A stretch of DNA of 64,000 nucleotides from an uncultured Bacteroidales bacterium (GTDB taxonomy: Bacteria; Bacteroidota; Bacteroidia; Bacteroidales; UBA932): the NCBI GenBank assembly GCA_949296645.1, contig CASFPH010000008.1, positions 1-64,000 of the forward strand. The letters run 5' to 3'. Shown here piece after piece: positions 41,087 to 51,079 of this stretch. The notes under the pieces are model-generated. The model was not told the DNA's origin. It saw nothing but the letters and a program-made list of their open reading frames with translations, and made no database searches. Numbering within the stretch: position 1 is the first letter of the stretch; each line of letters starts with the position of its first letter. A program made the position numbers and the translations under genes.

Positions 41087-42907
41087 TTACCATCCCGGAT
41101 TCTGATCAATACCCATAATGTAAACCTGATTCTTAGGAATAGGATACCTGTACATCCTGTTCTTGTCGAAAGGTCTTTCTTCCACAAGTTTTCTGGAATA
41201 GACAAACCTGTCACCACTCTTGACTATATCAACTCCGTATACTTTTCCCCCTATATGGTTCTCACCCTCTTTCCACCTCAACAGGTCATACAGATAATGT
41301 CCTTCAAAACAAAGTTCGATATTCCTTTCGTTCCTGATCCTCTCTGTCATTTCCGACGGGGAAAGTCCTTCAGGTACAGGAGGCATGCCTTCTTCCAGAA
41401 CCGGAAAATCCGGATTGTTCTCTCTCTCAACCAGTACCCTGTAGTACGGATCATTCGGTCCTGAAATATTTTCATTCGCAGGGGATACCAACCTGGCCCT
41501 TATCCTGTTGACCGCATCCCTTGCAGTGATTTTTGTACTTCTGCCAAGATTATCCGCATCCGGACCGAACGCTTCGTTCATCGCCTCTGCATAGTTGAGA
41601 ATGACTTCCCCGTATCTTATATAGAAAGGAATCATCCTGCAAGATCCCGGACGGTCATAGCTGTAACATTCCATTGGCCAGAATTTTCTCAGATAGTATC
41701 CGGTCCTGGTAAACAGATGATCCTTGGGGTTTATATCCTTACCGTAGGTATTTCCCTCTCTCCAGGTCTCTATTTTTCTCTTTATCCAGTATATGTCATT
41801 GTAAAGCACTGTATAATAGAACCTCGGATCCCTGTTCTTATAAATATTTGCTACATGTTCGGGATTGTTCCAGTCGAACTTCTCTGTACCGATTGCCTTG
41901 CCCGTCTCGTCAAATACGATTACCTCGAACATATCCACAAAATTCTGGGTAGGAGAATTACTACCATAACCCTGGAATCCTTCACCAGGAGTAGCATGGC
42001 CATAATTAATTATAAAGGAATTAAAACTTATCACGTTGTTTCCCCAGTTCACAGGCATTATCACTTCCGGCCTCTCCTCTGCATACCCGCGCATGAAGAT
42101 ATCCTCATATACCGGAAACAACTGATGCATTTTCCTCTTATCGCAATAATCTATGCAATCCCTTGCCGCCTCTGCCGCCAGTTTCCATTTGTCCTTACTG
42201 TTCTCCGGATTGTTCAGCGGACTCGCCGCATAAAGAAGCACCCGGCTTTTCAGGGCCATGGCAGTAGCCTTATGAACCCTCCCGAAATCATTCTGCGACC
42301 ATTCGTCAGGAAGTACGGCAATCGCATTGTCGAGATTTTCTACAATATACTCCACTGTCTCGTCATATGTAGAACGAGGTATCTGCATGTCTGATTCGAG
42401 ATCCAGGACCTTTTTTACCAGAGGAACACCTCCATATCTTTTAAGCAATTCAAAATAATAGAAGGCTATCATGAATTCTACCTCCCCCTTCATTGTCTGC
42501 TTACGGCCTTCAGGTTCGTTGTTGAACTGATCCATGTTCTCAAGAAACATGTAGGCTATCCTCAATGCCTCATACGAGTTTTCCCATGGATAAGAGATTT
42601 CATTATATGCAGAATTGTCAAGCCAGTTTCCGACATTGAATGACTTGTTTGCGGCCCCATAAGTAGCAGTATATTCAGCCATATCGGTAGCTGACTCCAG
42701 AAATCCTGGGTTTGAAACAGAAAAATAGGAAGAACTGTTGGCCCATGTCCTCGGAAGATAATCGTACAGCTGATCCATATACCTCTGGGACCTGGTATAG
42801 TCTTCAAATATATACTCCTTGGTCTGTTCACCGGTAGGGGCCTGGTCGAGGAATTTACCGCATGACAAGGTAAATACCGCCAATAATATCATAAATACCT
42901 TTTTCAT
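41087..42907 (-). CDS. SusD/RagB-type lipoprotein (first pair)
   Basis: Lipobox LSCGKFLDQAPTG (Cys16) and the FLDxxPTG start are classic SusD. The 606 residues include helical repeats and the C-terminal IRYGEVILNYAEAMNEAFGP and NERNIELCFEGHYLYDLLRWKEG blocks, which match those of the second SusD in sequence and spacing and suggest tandem duplication. It lies 4 nt after its SusC. An inserted segment (about 510-540) is rich in Pro and acidic residues. The substrate is unknown. Confidence 0.94.
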   Translation of the reverse strand: MKKVFMILLAVFTLSCGKFLDQAPTGEQTKEYIFEDYTRSQRYMDQLYDYLPRTWANSSSYFSVSNPGFLESATDMAEYTATYGAANKSFNVGNWLDNSAYNEISYPWENSYEALRIAYMFLENMDQFNNEPEGRKQTMKGEVEFMIAFYYFELLKRYGGVPLVKKVLDLESDMQIPRSTYDETVEYIVENLDNAIAVLPDEWSQNDFGRVHKATAMALKSRVLLYAASPLNNPENSKDKWKLAAEAARDCIDYCDKRKMHQLFPVYEDIFMRGYAEERPEVIMPVNWGNNVISFNSFIINYGHATPGEGFQGYGSNSPTQNFVDMFEVIVFDETGKAIGTEKFDWNNPEHVANIYKNRDPRFYYTVLYNDIYWIKRKIETWREGNTYGKDINPKDHLFTRTGYYLRKFWPMECYSYDRPGSCRMIPFYIRYGEVILNYAEAMNEAFGPDADNLGRSTKITARDAVNRIRARLVSPANENISGPNDPYYRVLVERENNPDFPVLEEGMPPVPEGLSPSEMTERIRNERNIELCFEGHYLYDLLRWKEGENHIGGKVYGVDIVKSGDRFVYSRKLVEERPFDKNRMYRYPIPKNQVYIMGIDQNPGW

Positions 42908-42911
42908 AATC

Positions 42912-45900
42912 CTAAAAATTTAAGTTTAGACCAAGACTGAAATTGCGGGCCTGAGGATAAACGCTTTCATACGCATTTGCCGCCGTTTCCGGGTCAACCA
43001 CCTTCAATTTATCCCATGTAATCAGATTGACTGCACTCAAATAAATCCTCATACCTTTCATTCCTATTTTCTTTGCGGCGTTTCTGCCGAGGGTATACGA
43101 AATCTCCACGTTTTTCAATCTTATATATGAATTGTCATTAATGAAGAAAGAGTTCTTTACATGATTCTGACTTATAGCTCCCACATGCAACGCCGGATAG
43201 GTGGCCGTTTCGGCAGTCTGAGGAGTCCATCGTCCAAGATGGATGTCCTGAACCTTCCCTCTGTTGTAAAACTCATACATCAGAAACTGGGATATGAATA
43301 CGCTTGACTGTGCAGCACCCTGAAACAATACATTCACATCGAAATTCTTTATGTTGAATCCGAATGAAAGACCGAAAGTATATCTCGGGTACGCACTGTA
43401 ACCTATCGGAACCTGATCGTTTTCATTAACCACACCGTCTCCGTTGTAATCGACATACCTCAAGTCTCCCGGAATAGGATATGAACCCACTTCATGTTTC
43501 GGAGCATTCGCTATCTCCTCCTCGCTGTTGAAAAATCCCTCTACTATATAACCGAAATACTGGCCTATAGGCTTGCCCTCCTGCTTTCTCCACCAGTCCA
43601 TGCTTTCCGGCTCGTCCCTGAACACCACCTTATTGCGTATGAACGATACATTTCCTTTTATATAGAATCCGAAATCGTTGTTTATTTTCTGGTTATATGC
43701 GGCCTCCAGTTCCCATCCGTCCCTTTCTGTTTTACCTATGTTCATGTCAGGAAGCCCGATTCCCAATATGGAAGGTACTGATTGCGGCTCCTGCAATATG
43801 CCGTTGCGATTCTCGAAGAACCGGTCGAACGATGCGGAAATACGGTCCTCGAATAATGAAATATCCACTCTTACGTTGAACTGTCTCGCCCTCTCCCATG
43901 TAGCCAGAGGATTGGCTATCGAAGGCTCGGTTGTAGAGCCTATGGTACTTCCTCCGCTGTATCCGAATTTCGGTCCGCCGCTTGTCGATGTAGTCCATTT
44001 CCCTTCTTTATAGAGGAATCTTGTAGAAGCATAGTCACTTCCCGTCATACCGTATGAACCGCTCAATTTGAGATTGGATATGAATCTGACCCTTTCCATG
44101 AACTTTTCGCTGCTTATGTTCCAGCTCGCCGAAACCGACGGGAACAGACCGAATCTTCTTCCCGGGGCAAAGTTTTCAGAACCCCTGTAGGAAGCATTCG
44201 CCTCAAGATGATATCTGTTCTTGAATGAATAGTTCAATCTGCCTATAAAACTTGCGGAATTGTACGGCACGCTTCCGGAATACTTCGACTCGGAGAAATT
44301 GGCGACCCCCTGCAGCCTCAATGAATGTGACTTGAATTTTCTGGAATAGATGATGTTGGCAAGTCCGTCCAGCTTGCGGTACGGATTTACGCTCGCCCCG
44401 TCTGTACTATTACCGAAATATACAGGTTTTAGATACGACTGATATCTGTCCGCCCTCCCCGGTCTGGAAATAAGCTGATATGTAGACTGCGTTTCCGTCC
44501 AGTACTTTCCGTTGCCGAATTGAGAGTCGAAAGCTATCCTGACATTTGCGGAAAGTCCCTTTATCCATTTTCCGAAATCGTACTCCAGCTTTATGGAAGA
44601 TGCTACATAACTGCTGTTTCTCTGGTCGCTTCCTTTGGTCTGAAGCATCCAAAGCGGATTGAAATCCTTGAATTCCGCCGTTCCGGCATAGGAACCGTCA
44701 GGATTTGTCGCCGGCATATACCACGGAGCAATCCTGTTCATATTCTTGAATATGTCCAACTGAGAATAAGGGTCCCTCCTGTCATTCATGTTTCCGCTCA
44801 AATCGACCGTTATCGTAAAATCATCCGTAATGAGGGCATCGACATTTGCGGAGAATCTGTATCGCTTGTAGGAGAATTTCGGATTGTACACCTTTCCCTG
44901 CGAGGTCTTTAACTGCCCGTCCTGATTCATGAAAGAACCGGAGACGAAATACCTGACTGTCTTGGAACCTCCCCTTACATTCAATGAAACATTGTACTGC
45001 GGGGCCACCTTTTTCATCATGAGCTTATACCAGTCGGTATCAGGATATCTGTAAGGGTCATCCTGCAGACGGTAATGCTCCAGATCCTGCCTTGAATATA
45101 TCGGATCCTGACCGTCATTCATCAGAGCCTCATTATAAAGCAGAAGGCTTTCATAGGAGCCGAGATAATTCGGATATCTGGTGAATTGCTGCAATGTAGT
45201 CGATGCACTAAGATTGACCGCAACCTTTCCTTCCGTACCTCTCTTCGATGTTATCAATATTACCCCGTTCGCGCCCTTCGAACCGTACACCGCAGTCGCT
45301 GCAGCATCCTTAAGCACGGTAAATGACTCTATTTCATTGGGATCCATTGCCGTAAACATACTTGCAGGCCTCTCCACCCCGTCAATCACATATAGAGGAT
45401 CTGCATTGTTCCATGTTCCTATACCTCTTACATAAATCTTGGCATCATCAAGACCGGGCTGACCGCTTGACTGCATGGTGGTGATACCTGCTACTCTTCC
45501 CGCTATCGCGTTCGAAACATTGGCAACAGGACTTCTTACAATATCATCGGCTTTTACAGAGGATACGGACGCCGATACACTGGCCTTGGTCTGCTGGCCG
45601 AAGCCGACAAGAACGATTTCATCCAGATTCTCTGCCGCAAGCTCCATTGTCTGATTGATAACCGTAGAATTTCCTATTGTAACGGTAACAGTCTTGTATC
45701 CCATAAAACTGAACATAAGGAATTTGGTATTCCCGGTAATTTTAATTGAATATTTACCGTTCTCATCCGTAAATACTCCTGTTTTAGGATTATCCGGATC
45801 AAGCACGTTCATGAACGGAAACGGGTCCCCGTTTTCATCATAAACGGTTCCTGTCACGATCCTTTCATCCTGTGCATACACATTTGATTCTGAAAAACAC

Positions 45901-45971
45901 AGAAAAGCAAAGATGAAAAGCACAAGACACAGTGGGAACTTTTTACACAATAATGATTGTTCTCCTTCCAT
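42912..45971 (-). CDS. SusC/RagA-type TonB-dependent transporter (first pair)
   Basis: First gene of the operon, 1019 residues: signal sequence (about 1-33, ending NVYAQ), CarboxypepD_reg-like domain (about 38-115), TonB-box segment LDEIVLVGFGQQ, plug with LKDAAATAVYGSKGANGVILI (about 220-240), and barrel ending SLGLNLNF. No STN domain, so it is not an obvious signal transducer. Its 5' leader holds a small hairpin (46010-46030). No ECF sigma, HTCS or SusR-type regulator gene is adjacent, so control must come from elsewhere. Confidence 0.94.
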   Translation of the reverse strand: MEGEQSLLCKKFPLCLVLFIFAFLCFSESNVYAQDERIVTGTVYDENGDPFPFMNVLDPDNPKTGVFTDENGKYSIKITGNTKFLMFSFMGYKTVTVTIGNSTVINQTMELAAENLDEIVLVGFGQQTKASVSASVSSVKADDIVRSPVANVSNAIAGRVAGITTMQSSGQPGLDDAKIYVRGIGTWNNADPLYVIDGVERPASMFTAMDPNEIESFTVLKDAAATAVYGSKGANGVILITSKRGTEGKVAVNLSASTTLQQFTRYPNYLGSYESLLLYNEALMNDGQDPIYSRQDLEHYRLQDDPYRYPDTDWYKLMMKKVAPQYNVSLNVRGGSKTVRYFVSGSFMNQDGQLKTSQGKVYNPKFSYKRYRFSANVDALITDDFTITVDLSGNMNDRRDPYSQLDIFKNMNRIAPWYMPATNPDGSYAGTAEFKDFNPLWMLQTKGSDQRNSSYVASSIKLEYDFGKWIKGLSANVRIAFDSQFGNGKYWTETQSTYQLISRPGRADRYQSYLKPVYFGNSTDGASVNPYRKLDGLANIIYSRKFKSHSLRLQGVANFSESKYSGSVPYNSASFIGRLNYSFKNRYHLEANASYRGSENFAPGRRFGLFPSVSASWNISSEKFMERVRFISNLKLSGSYGMTGSDYASTRFLYKEGKWTTSTSGGPKFGYSGGSTIGSTTEPSIANPLATWERARQFNVRVDISLFEDRISASFDRFFENRNGILQEPQSVPSILGIGLPDMNIGKTERDGWELEAAYNQKINNDFGFYIKGNVSFIRNKVVFRDEPESMDWWRKQEGKPIGQYFGYIVEGFFNSEEEIANAPKHEVGSYPIPGDLRYVDYNGDGVVNENDQVPIGYSAYPRYTFGLSFGFNIKNFDVNVLFQGAAQSSVFISQFLMYEFYNRGKVQDIHLGRWTPQTAETATYPALHVGAISQNHVKNSFFINDNSYIRLKNVEISYTLGRNAAKKIGMKGMRIYLSAVNLITWDKLKVVDPETAANAYESVYPQARNFSLGLNLNF

Positions 45972-46278
45972 TGTTAAATAATTAAATGGTAAATAATAAG
46001 ACAGATGAACGGAGAATGATCCAATCTCCGCTATTGAAAATAAAGCATATCCATAAGATACAGCTTGAATTAGAATTTAATAAAGGAAATAGCATTCATA
46101 GTCATATGGTTTTTAAGATGATGTTCAGATTTATGGATTTGTTCTATAAAGGTAATTATAGTTTTTATAAATCACAAAAATTAATGCATCAAATTGGTTC
46201 AAAATCGATTCCATGTTCATTAAATATAGTTTTATATGATTTATTTGTATATTTTTGTGTCAACATAACAACAACAAT
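45972..46278. other. Intergenic regulatory region, SusC operon and cysS
   Basis: An AT-rich 307-bp gap between divergent operons. It holds a hairpin in the SusC leader (CGGAGA at 46010-46015, TCTCCG at 46025-46030) and the cysS -7 box at 46250-46257. I see no further gene, tRNA or repeat. Open frames here are short and use no recognisable motifs. Confidence 0.5.
46250..46257 (+). promoter_or_regulatory. -7 box of the cysS promoter
   Basis: TATTTTTG, a perfect TAnnTTTG match, 21 nt before the cysS ATG at 46279. This also argues against the earlier in-frame ATG at 46255. Confidence 0.55.
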
Positions 46279-47748
46279 ATGCAGAACATTTATATCTACA
46301 ACACTCTTACAAGAAAAAAGGAACTGTTTGAACCGATCCATCCCGGACATGTGGGAATATATGTTTGCGGACCCACGGTATATGGAGATGCACATCTGGG
46401 ACATGCAAGGCCTTCCATCACATACGATGTGCTTGTAAGGCTTTTCAAAAAGGAAGGATACAAAGTCAGGTATGTAAGAAATATAACCGATGTTGGTCAT
46501 CTGGAAAATGACTCCGATGAAGGGGAAGACAAAATTGCAAAAAGGGCCAAACTGGAAGAACTTGAACCGATGGAAGTTGTCCAGTATTATACTATCAGAT
46601 ATCATGAGGCCGTAAAAAAACTCAATACCCTTCCGCCGAGCATAGAACCGAGGGCTTCAGGACACATTATAGAACAGATTGCAATAGTCCGGAAAATTCT
46701 GGAAAGCGGATATGCATATATAAGCAACGGTTCGGTGTATTTCGATGTTGCCAAATACAGCAGGGACCACAATTACGGAGCATTGTCAGGACGTATCATA
46801 GAGGACATGATTTCCAACACACGTGCACTCGACGGTCAGGACGACAAACATTCGCCGCTTGATTTCGCATTATGGAAAAAAGCCTCTCCTGAACATATAA
46901 TGAGATGGCCATCACCATGGAGTGACGGATTTCCGGGATGGCATCTTGAATGTTCGGCAATGAGTGAAAAATATCTCGGAAAGGAATTCGACATACATGG
47001 AGGCGGAATGGATCTCATGTTTCCCCACCATGAATGCGAACTGGCGCAGAACACGGCATCAAGAGGGACAGGAGGAGTCAAGTACTGGATGCACAACAAT
47101 ATGATTACCATCAATGGCCAAAAGATGGGGAAATCATACGGCAACTTCATAACACTTGAGGAACTTTTCACCGGAAACCACAAAATGCTGGAACGCGCCT
47201 ATTCTCCGATGACGGTACGCTTCTTCATCCTTCAGGCACATTACAGAAGTACTCTTGATTTCAGCAACGAAGCCCTCCAGGCCGCCGAAAAAGGCATGAA
47301 AAGACTTATGCAGGCGTACAGGGACCTCAACAGGCTGAGACCTGTCTCAAATGCCGCAACCATGGATGAAATAGAAAAATGCAAAAATAACATTTTCGAC
47401 GCTTTATACGACGACCTGAATACACCGATAGCACTTGCCCACCTCTTTGAACTTGTAAAAATCGTCAATCAGGCCAAAGACGGCACTGCAAAGCTGAACG
47501 AAGGTGATATCGCGGCACTCAAGACGATTTTCAGCGATGTAGTCACAGATGTTCTGGGAATTGCCGATGAACAGAGTGAATCCGGTTCATCAGACAAGCT
47601 CGGAAGCGTTATAGAAATGATTCTGGATGTACGTAAGGAGGCAAAAGCAAACAAGGACTATGCAACAAGCGACCTTATTCGCGACAAGCTTGCCGCACTC
47701 GGAATAAACATAAAGGATACAAAAAACGGAACTGAATGGTCACTTTAA
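46279..47748 (+). CDS. cysS: Cysteinyl-tRNA synthetase
   Basis: Class I aminoacyl-tRNA synthetase that charges tRNA-Cys. The ATG at 46279 gives 489 residues ([19 protein letters not shown]), the usual length; an earlier ATG lies inside the -7 box. Motifs are the zinc/Cys site [18 protein letters not shown] (contains the HLGH signature), the WHLECSAMS zinc ligands, HHECELAQ and the KMGKSYGN form of KMSKS. Bcp follows 12 nt downstream on the same strand and may be co-transcribed. Confidence 0.97.
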   Translation: MQNIYIYNTLTRKKELFEPIHPGHVGIYVCGPTVYGDAHLGHARPSITYDVLVRLFKKEGYKVRYVRNITDVGHLENDSDEGEDKIAKRAKLEELEPMEVVQYYTIRYHEAVKKLNTLPPSIEPRASGHIIEQIAIVRKILESGYAYISNGSVYFDVAKYSRDHNYGALSGRIIEDMISNTRALDGQDDKHSPLDFALWKKASPEHIMRWPSPWSDGFPGWHLECSAMSEKYLGKEFDIHGGGMDLMFPHHECELAQNTASRGTGGVKYWMHNNMITINGQKMGKSYGNFITLEELFTGNHKMLERAYSPMTVRFFILQAHYRSTLDFSNEALQAAEKGMKRLMQAYRDLNRLRPVSNAATMDEIEKCKNNIFDALYDDLNTPIALAHLFELVKIVNQAKDGTAKLNEGDIAALKTIFSDVVTDVLGIADEQSESGSSDKLGSVIEMILDVRKEAKANKDYATSDLIRDKLAALGINIKDTKNGTEWSL

Positions 47749-47760
47749 AAATATGATTCT

Positions 47761-48207
47761 ATGTTAAAGAAAGGAGACAAGGCACCTTTTTTCAAGGGAA
47801 CAGACCAGAACGGAAGCGAAATAAGTCTGAGCGACTTTGCGGGCAAAAAACTGGTACTGTATTTTTATCCTAAAGACAATACTCCCGGATGTACGGCTGA
47901 GGCCTGTGATTTGAGGGACAATTACGAAAAATTTCTTGCGTCAGGATATACTGTGATAGGCGTAAGCAAGGACAGCGCCAAATCACATCAGAAATTCATC
48001 GAGAAATACAATCTGCCCTTTCCCCTGATAGCCGATACGGACACTGCAATCCAGCAAAGCTATGAAGCATGGGGAGAAAAGAAATTCATGGGACGCACCT
48101 ACATGGGCACCATAAGAAGAACCTTCATAATCGACGAAAACGGAATTATAGAAGATATTATAGACAAGGTAAATACAAAGGCACATACTGCCCAGATTCT
48201 GCCGTAA
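47761..48207 (+). CDS. bcp: Thioredoxin-dependent thiol peroxidase (Bcp/PrxQ type peroxiredoxin)
   Basis: The 148-residue peroxiredoxin reduces hydroperoxides at the expense of thioredoxin. The peroxidatic Cys is in DNTPGCTAEACDLRD, where the second Cys five residues on is the resolving Cys typical of PrxQ/Bcp; the catalytic Thr is in the same segment and the Arg in IRRTFIID. The C-terminus is normal in length. It lies 12 nt after cysS and ends at a bidirectional hairpin. Confidence 0.95.
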   Translation: MLKKGDKAPFFKGTDQNGSEISLSDFAGKKLVLYFYPKDNTPGCTAEACDLRDNYEKFLASGYTVIGVSKDSAKSHQKFIEKYNLPFPLIADTDTAIQQSYEAWGEKKFMGRTYMGTIRRTFIIDENGIIEDIIDKVNTKAHTAQILP

Positions 48208-48232
48208 AACAGTTTTACTGCTGCTATAAAGC

Positions 48233-48266
48233 AAAAGGGCTGTGTCCGCATGGATACAGCCCCTTT
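48233..48266. terminator. Bidirectional terminator between bcp and the PPIase gene
   Basis: GGGCTGTGTCC (48237-48247) pairs with GGATACAGCCC (48252-48262) around GCAT, extended by AAA/TTT. A member of the recurring GGGCTGTGTC family. Confidence 0.88.
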
Positions 48267-48288
48267 ATTTTGCCATTTGTTGTAATTT

Positions 48289-50391
48289 TTAGAAAAATCT
48301 GGCCCTGTTGTCCTGTATGTCGGCCATGTCGTTCAGGATTGCAGGAAGCATCCTGAGCTGGAATGCAGCAGACTGCATTCTACGCATTGCAGCATCGTCC
48401 TCTGTATAAAATGCGCCTGTTTCACGTGAAAGGACGTTGAATACATATACTCCTACATTTCCTACAATCGGACCGCATATCTGATTTTCAGGAGCCGCAG
48501 TAACCGCTCCTATCATTGCAGGATCGAATGACTGCGAACCCATTGCACCGAATGAGATGGCGTCTTGCTTGCTTACTGTAGTACCGAGCTTTTCAGCTAT
48601 TTCTTCCATTGAAGAAAGTCCCTGAATCTTAGCCTTGATTTCCTCTGCTATCTTTTCGCCCTTCTTACGGTTCATTAAAAGAAGTGAAATCTGCGTTTCC
48701 ATTTCAGACATAGGTGCAATGCCCTTTTCCTTGATACCTGTCAGAGTTGCCACAAAGAAGTATTTATTGTCTATTGAAATGATAGGAGAAACTTCCCCAA
48801 GTTGCGCTTCGTAAACCCATCTGCTAAGTTCCCTTGCATTACTGTATGTTGCAACTTCCTTTGCGCCGTCAACGATACCCATTGCCGGATATACTGGAAG
48901 ATTGGCTTCCTTTGCCGCCGCATTGAAAGATTCGGTATTGCTCCCGGCCTTTGAAACAAGGTCATTTGCTTTTGCATAGAAATCCTGATATGTTTCCTTA
49001 CCTGCTACTATTTCCTTTGTAAGGACAGCAAGCTGCACTTTCTTTTCAGCCGGCGTTCTCTTTTCGACGTTGACAATATGCAGACCATAGTTTGTCTTTA
49101 CCTTGAAGTTTTTATCAGTCTGTGCATACAGAACCTCTTCCATACCCGGAATCATATATGTCTGGGTCATCCAGCCCAAATCACCATTCCTTTCTACCCT
49201 GTTGTTCTGGTCTGCTGAATATTCGGAAGCAAGCAGAGAAAAGTCTGCTCCTTTGTCAAGAAGTTCTATCAGACTGTCTGCCTTTGCTTCAAGAGCCTTT
49301 TCATCGGTTCCCTGAAGAAGTATGTGTCTTACGAATGCTGAATCAGACATGTTCTTTATATCGCTTATCCTTGCAGCCATGAAGTTGTCGCCTTTCTTGA
49401 ATACCGGAAGGACATCATCCTGCTTTGCGGAAAACGCAAATTCTTCCAGTTCGGGTGAAAAGCTTTCAAGTTCTCCTTTCTGGAAATAATACGGATTCAG
49501 AGGCTGGTCGGAATATCTTGTCAGATAGTTCTTGAGATTTTTGGAAGTCTTGAAACCTTCAAAAACCTTGTTCATGTCCTCTTCCGCAAGATCGATATCC
49601 TTTTGCGATGGAATAACTTCAAACACCACATATTCAATGTCCCTTGAAGCGTTTCTCTTGTAAAGGTTCCTGTGTTTTTCGTAATATTCCTTGATTTCTG
49701 CCTGAGAAATCTGTATAGTGGAATCAACGGCAAATCCTATAGGCTGCATTACGAATTCCACTTCGCTGGTTATATTATTGTTGTCTATTTCCCTTGCCAG
49801 TTCAACAGGATTGTATATGCTGCTCTTTTCAAGCAAAGAAGCATATTTTGTAAACATCTGATCCCTGTACATGTTGGTCTCTATAAAATTCCAGTAAGTG
49901 TTGAGATTTCCTGACTGGTCCTGGGAAGAAGCCATTATAAGCTGGGCAACCCTTGCCCTGTCGAAATTGCCGTTCTCATCCAGAAAAGCCGGATCAGCTG
50001 TCAGAACAGGTGATATGTTCTTTCCTTGAGCCAGGTCGTAAAGTTCGTCCTTGCCGACTCCGATACCTGCCTTCTCAATCGTTGGAAGTACTACATTGGA
50101 CATTATCAGATCCTGCCACGCACTCTGGTTTATCATTTCCTGGGTCTGATCTCCTGAAACCGTACCTCCGGAAGTAATCTGATAAATCTGATTGTAGTAA
50201 TCTATTTTTTTCTGATAATCTTTATACGATATGGAATTGCCGTTCATCTCGCCCACATCATATTTTGATGAAAACATTGAAACTGCTGTTTCCAGCGTCG
50301 CCGGATCGATTATGAAAGATAGCAACGCCAAACCGATGAGCACTGTAATGAAAGCACCCATCTTCACACGGATTTTCTCCAGAACTGCCAT
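48289..50391 (-). CDS. PpiD/SurA-like periplasmic peptidyl-prolyl isomerase
   Basis: The 700-residue protein has one N-terminal membrane anchor (about 11-30), a SurA_N/PpiD-like chaperone region (about 45-240), and a parvulin rotamase domain (about 340-450: ADSLIELLDKGADFSLLASEYSAD, NGDLGWMTQTYMIPGMEEVL, YGLHIVNVEKR), followed by a second helical region. It would help fold outer membrane proteins such as the many SusC barrels. It is separated by 64 nt from lptC upstream on the same strand. PpiD-type anchoring distinguishes it from soluble SurA. Confidence 0.9.
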   Translation of the reverse strand: MAVLEKIRVKMGAFITVLIGLALLSFIIDPATLETAVSMFSSKYDVGEMNGNSISYKDYQKKIDYYNQIYQITSGGTVSGDQTQEMINQSAWQDLIMSNVVLPTIEKAGIGVGKDELYDLAQGKNISPVLTADPAFLDENGNFDRARVAQLIMASSQDQSGNLNTYWNFIETNMYRDQMFTKYASLLEKSSIYNPVELAREIDNNNITSEVEFVMQPIGFAVDSTIQISQAEIKEYYEKHRNLYKRNASRDIEYVVFEVIPSQKDIDLAEEDMNKVFEGFKTSKNLKNYLTRYSDQPLNPYYFQKGELESFSPELEEFAFSAKQDDVLPVFKKGDNFMAARISDIKNMSDSAFVRHILLQGTDEKALEAKADSLIELLDKGADFSLLASEYSADQNNRVERNGDLGWMTQTYMIPGMEEVLYAQTDKNFKVKTNYGLHIVNVEKRTPAEKKVQLAVLTKEIVAGKETYQDFYAKANDLVSKAGSNTESFNAAAKEANLPVYPAMGIVDGAKEVATYSNARELSRWVYEAQLGEVSPIISIDNKYFFVATLTGIKEKGIAPMSEMETQISLLLMNRKKGEKIAEEIKAKIQGLSSMEEIAEKLGTTVSKQDAISFGAMGSQSFDPAMIGAVTAAPENQICGPIVGNVGVYVFNVLSRETGAFYTEDDAAMRRMQSAAFQLRMLPAILNDMADIQDNRARFF

Positions 50392-50455
50392 TTTTATTTA
50401 TAGTTTTTAGTTATTATTCAATGATATAAGGCTGCGAATATAATAATTTTTTACG

Positions 50456-51079
50456 TTATTTCAGCACGGGACCGATAAAATTAGCACTGTCCGCATAACG
50501 TTTTATTGAGGATGAATCTCCGGAAACATATCCGTAGCTGTCGAACGGCCTCAATATTTCGGCATTTCTCGCCATTTCATCAGATTTGAAACCATATCCC
50601 TGAAGATAACCTTGCGGAGAAGAAAGGCGTACAAAACTGTGGGTATATATCATTTTCTTTTCCATATCCCAATAGAGAGTATCGGTACGCATTACCTCTC
50701 CCTTGAGATAATTTTCCACTTCCACATTACCGTATGCCTCCCACGCCTCATTGCGGTTTTTAGTCTTATGTACGGCCTTGTCAGCCACTATACGCGTTTC
50801 TACCTCCCCGTCTTCAGTGTATCCGAGAACGGTAAGTCCTTTTTCAAAAACCTCGTACGGTTCTTCTGCATTTTCATAACGTTTCATCTGCGGCGCAATC
50901 AGTTTATAAACAAGTACGCCGTTGTCCGTCTGGACAGCAGATATATCATTTACAACCTGCGAAGGAAGAAGCGACAGATCCATATCCGTTTCCGTCTCTT
51001 TCCTGCCTCCGCAAGATACAAGAAAGGTAGCGGCTGAAACAACCGCTACCGTCATATATATTCTTCCTGTCGAAAACAT
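50456..51079 (-). CDS. lptC: LPS export component LptC (lipoprotein form)
   Basis: A signal sequence with lipobox FLVSCGG (Cys23) precedes a 185-residue LptC-type beta-jellyroll (YKLIAPQMKRYENAEEPYEVFEKGLTV and AVHKTKNRNEAWEAYGNVEVENYLKGEVMRTDTLYWD). E. coli LptC is anchored by a membrane helix; Bacteroidetes forms are often lipoproteins, as here. It bridges LptB2FG to LptA in lipopolysaccharide export. The start overlaps the TPR gene stop by one base, and the PpiD-like gene follows. Confidence 0.9.
   Translation of the reverse strand: MFSTGRIYMTVAVVSAATFLVSCGGRKETETDMDLSLLPSQVVNDISAVQTDNGVLVYKLIAPQMKRYENAEEPYEVFEKGLTVLGYTEDGEVETRIVADKAVHKTKNRNEAWEAYGNVEVENYLKGEVMRTDTLYWDMEKKMIYTHSFVRLSSPQGYLQGYGFKSDEMARNAEILRPFDSYGYVSGDSSSIKRYADSANFIGPVLK

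Noticed and set aside
45986-46438. 150-residue open frame overlapping the 5' end of cysS
   Set aside because: Frame is incompatible with cysS codon usage and has no motif; the cysS promoter and start lie inside it.
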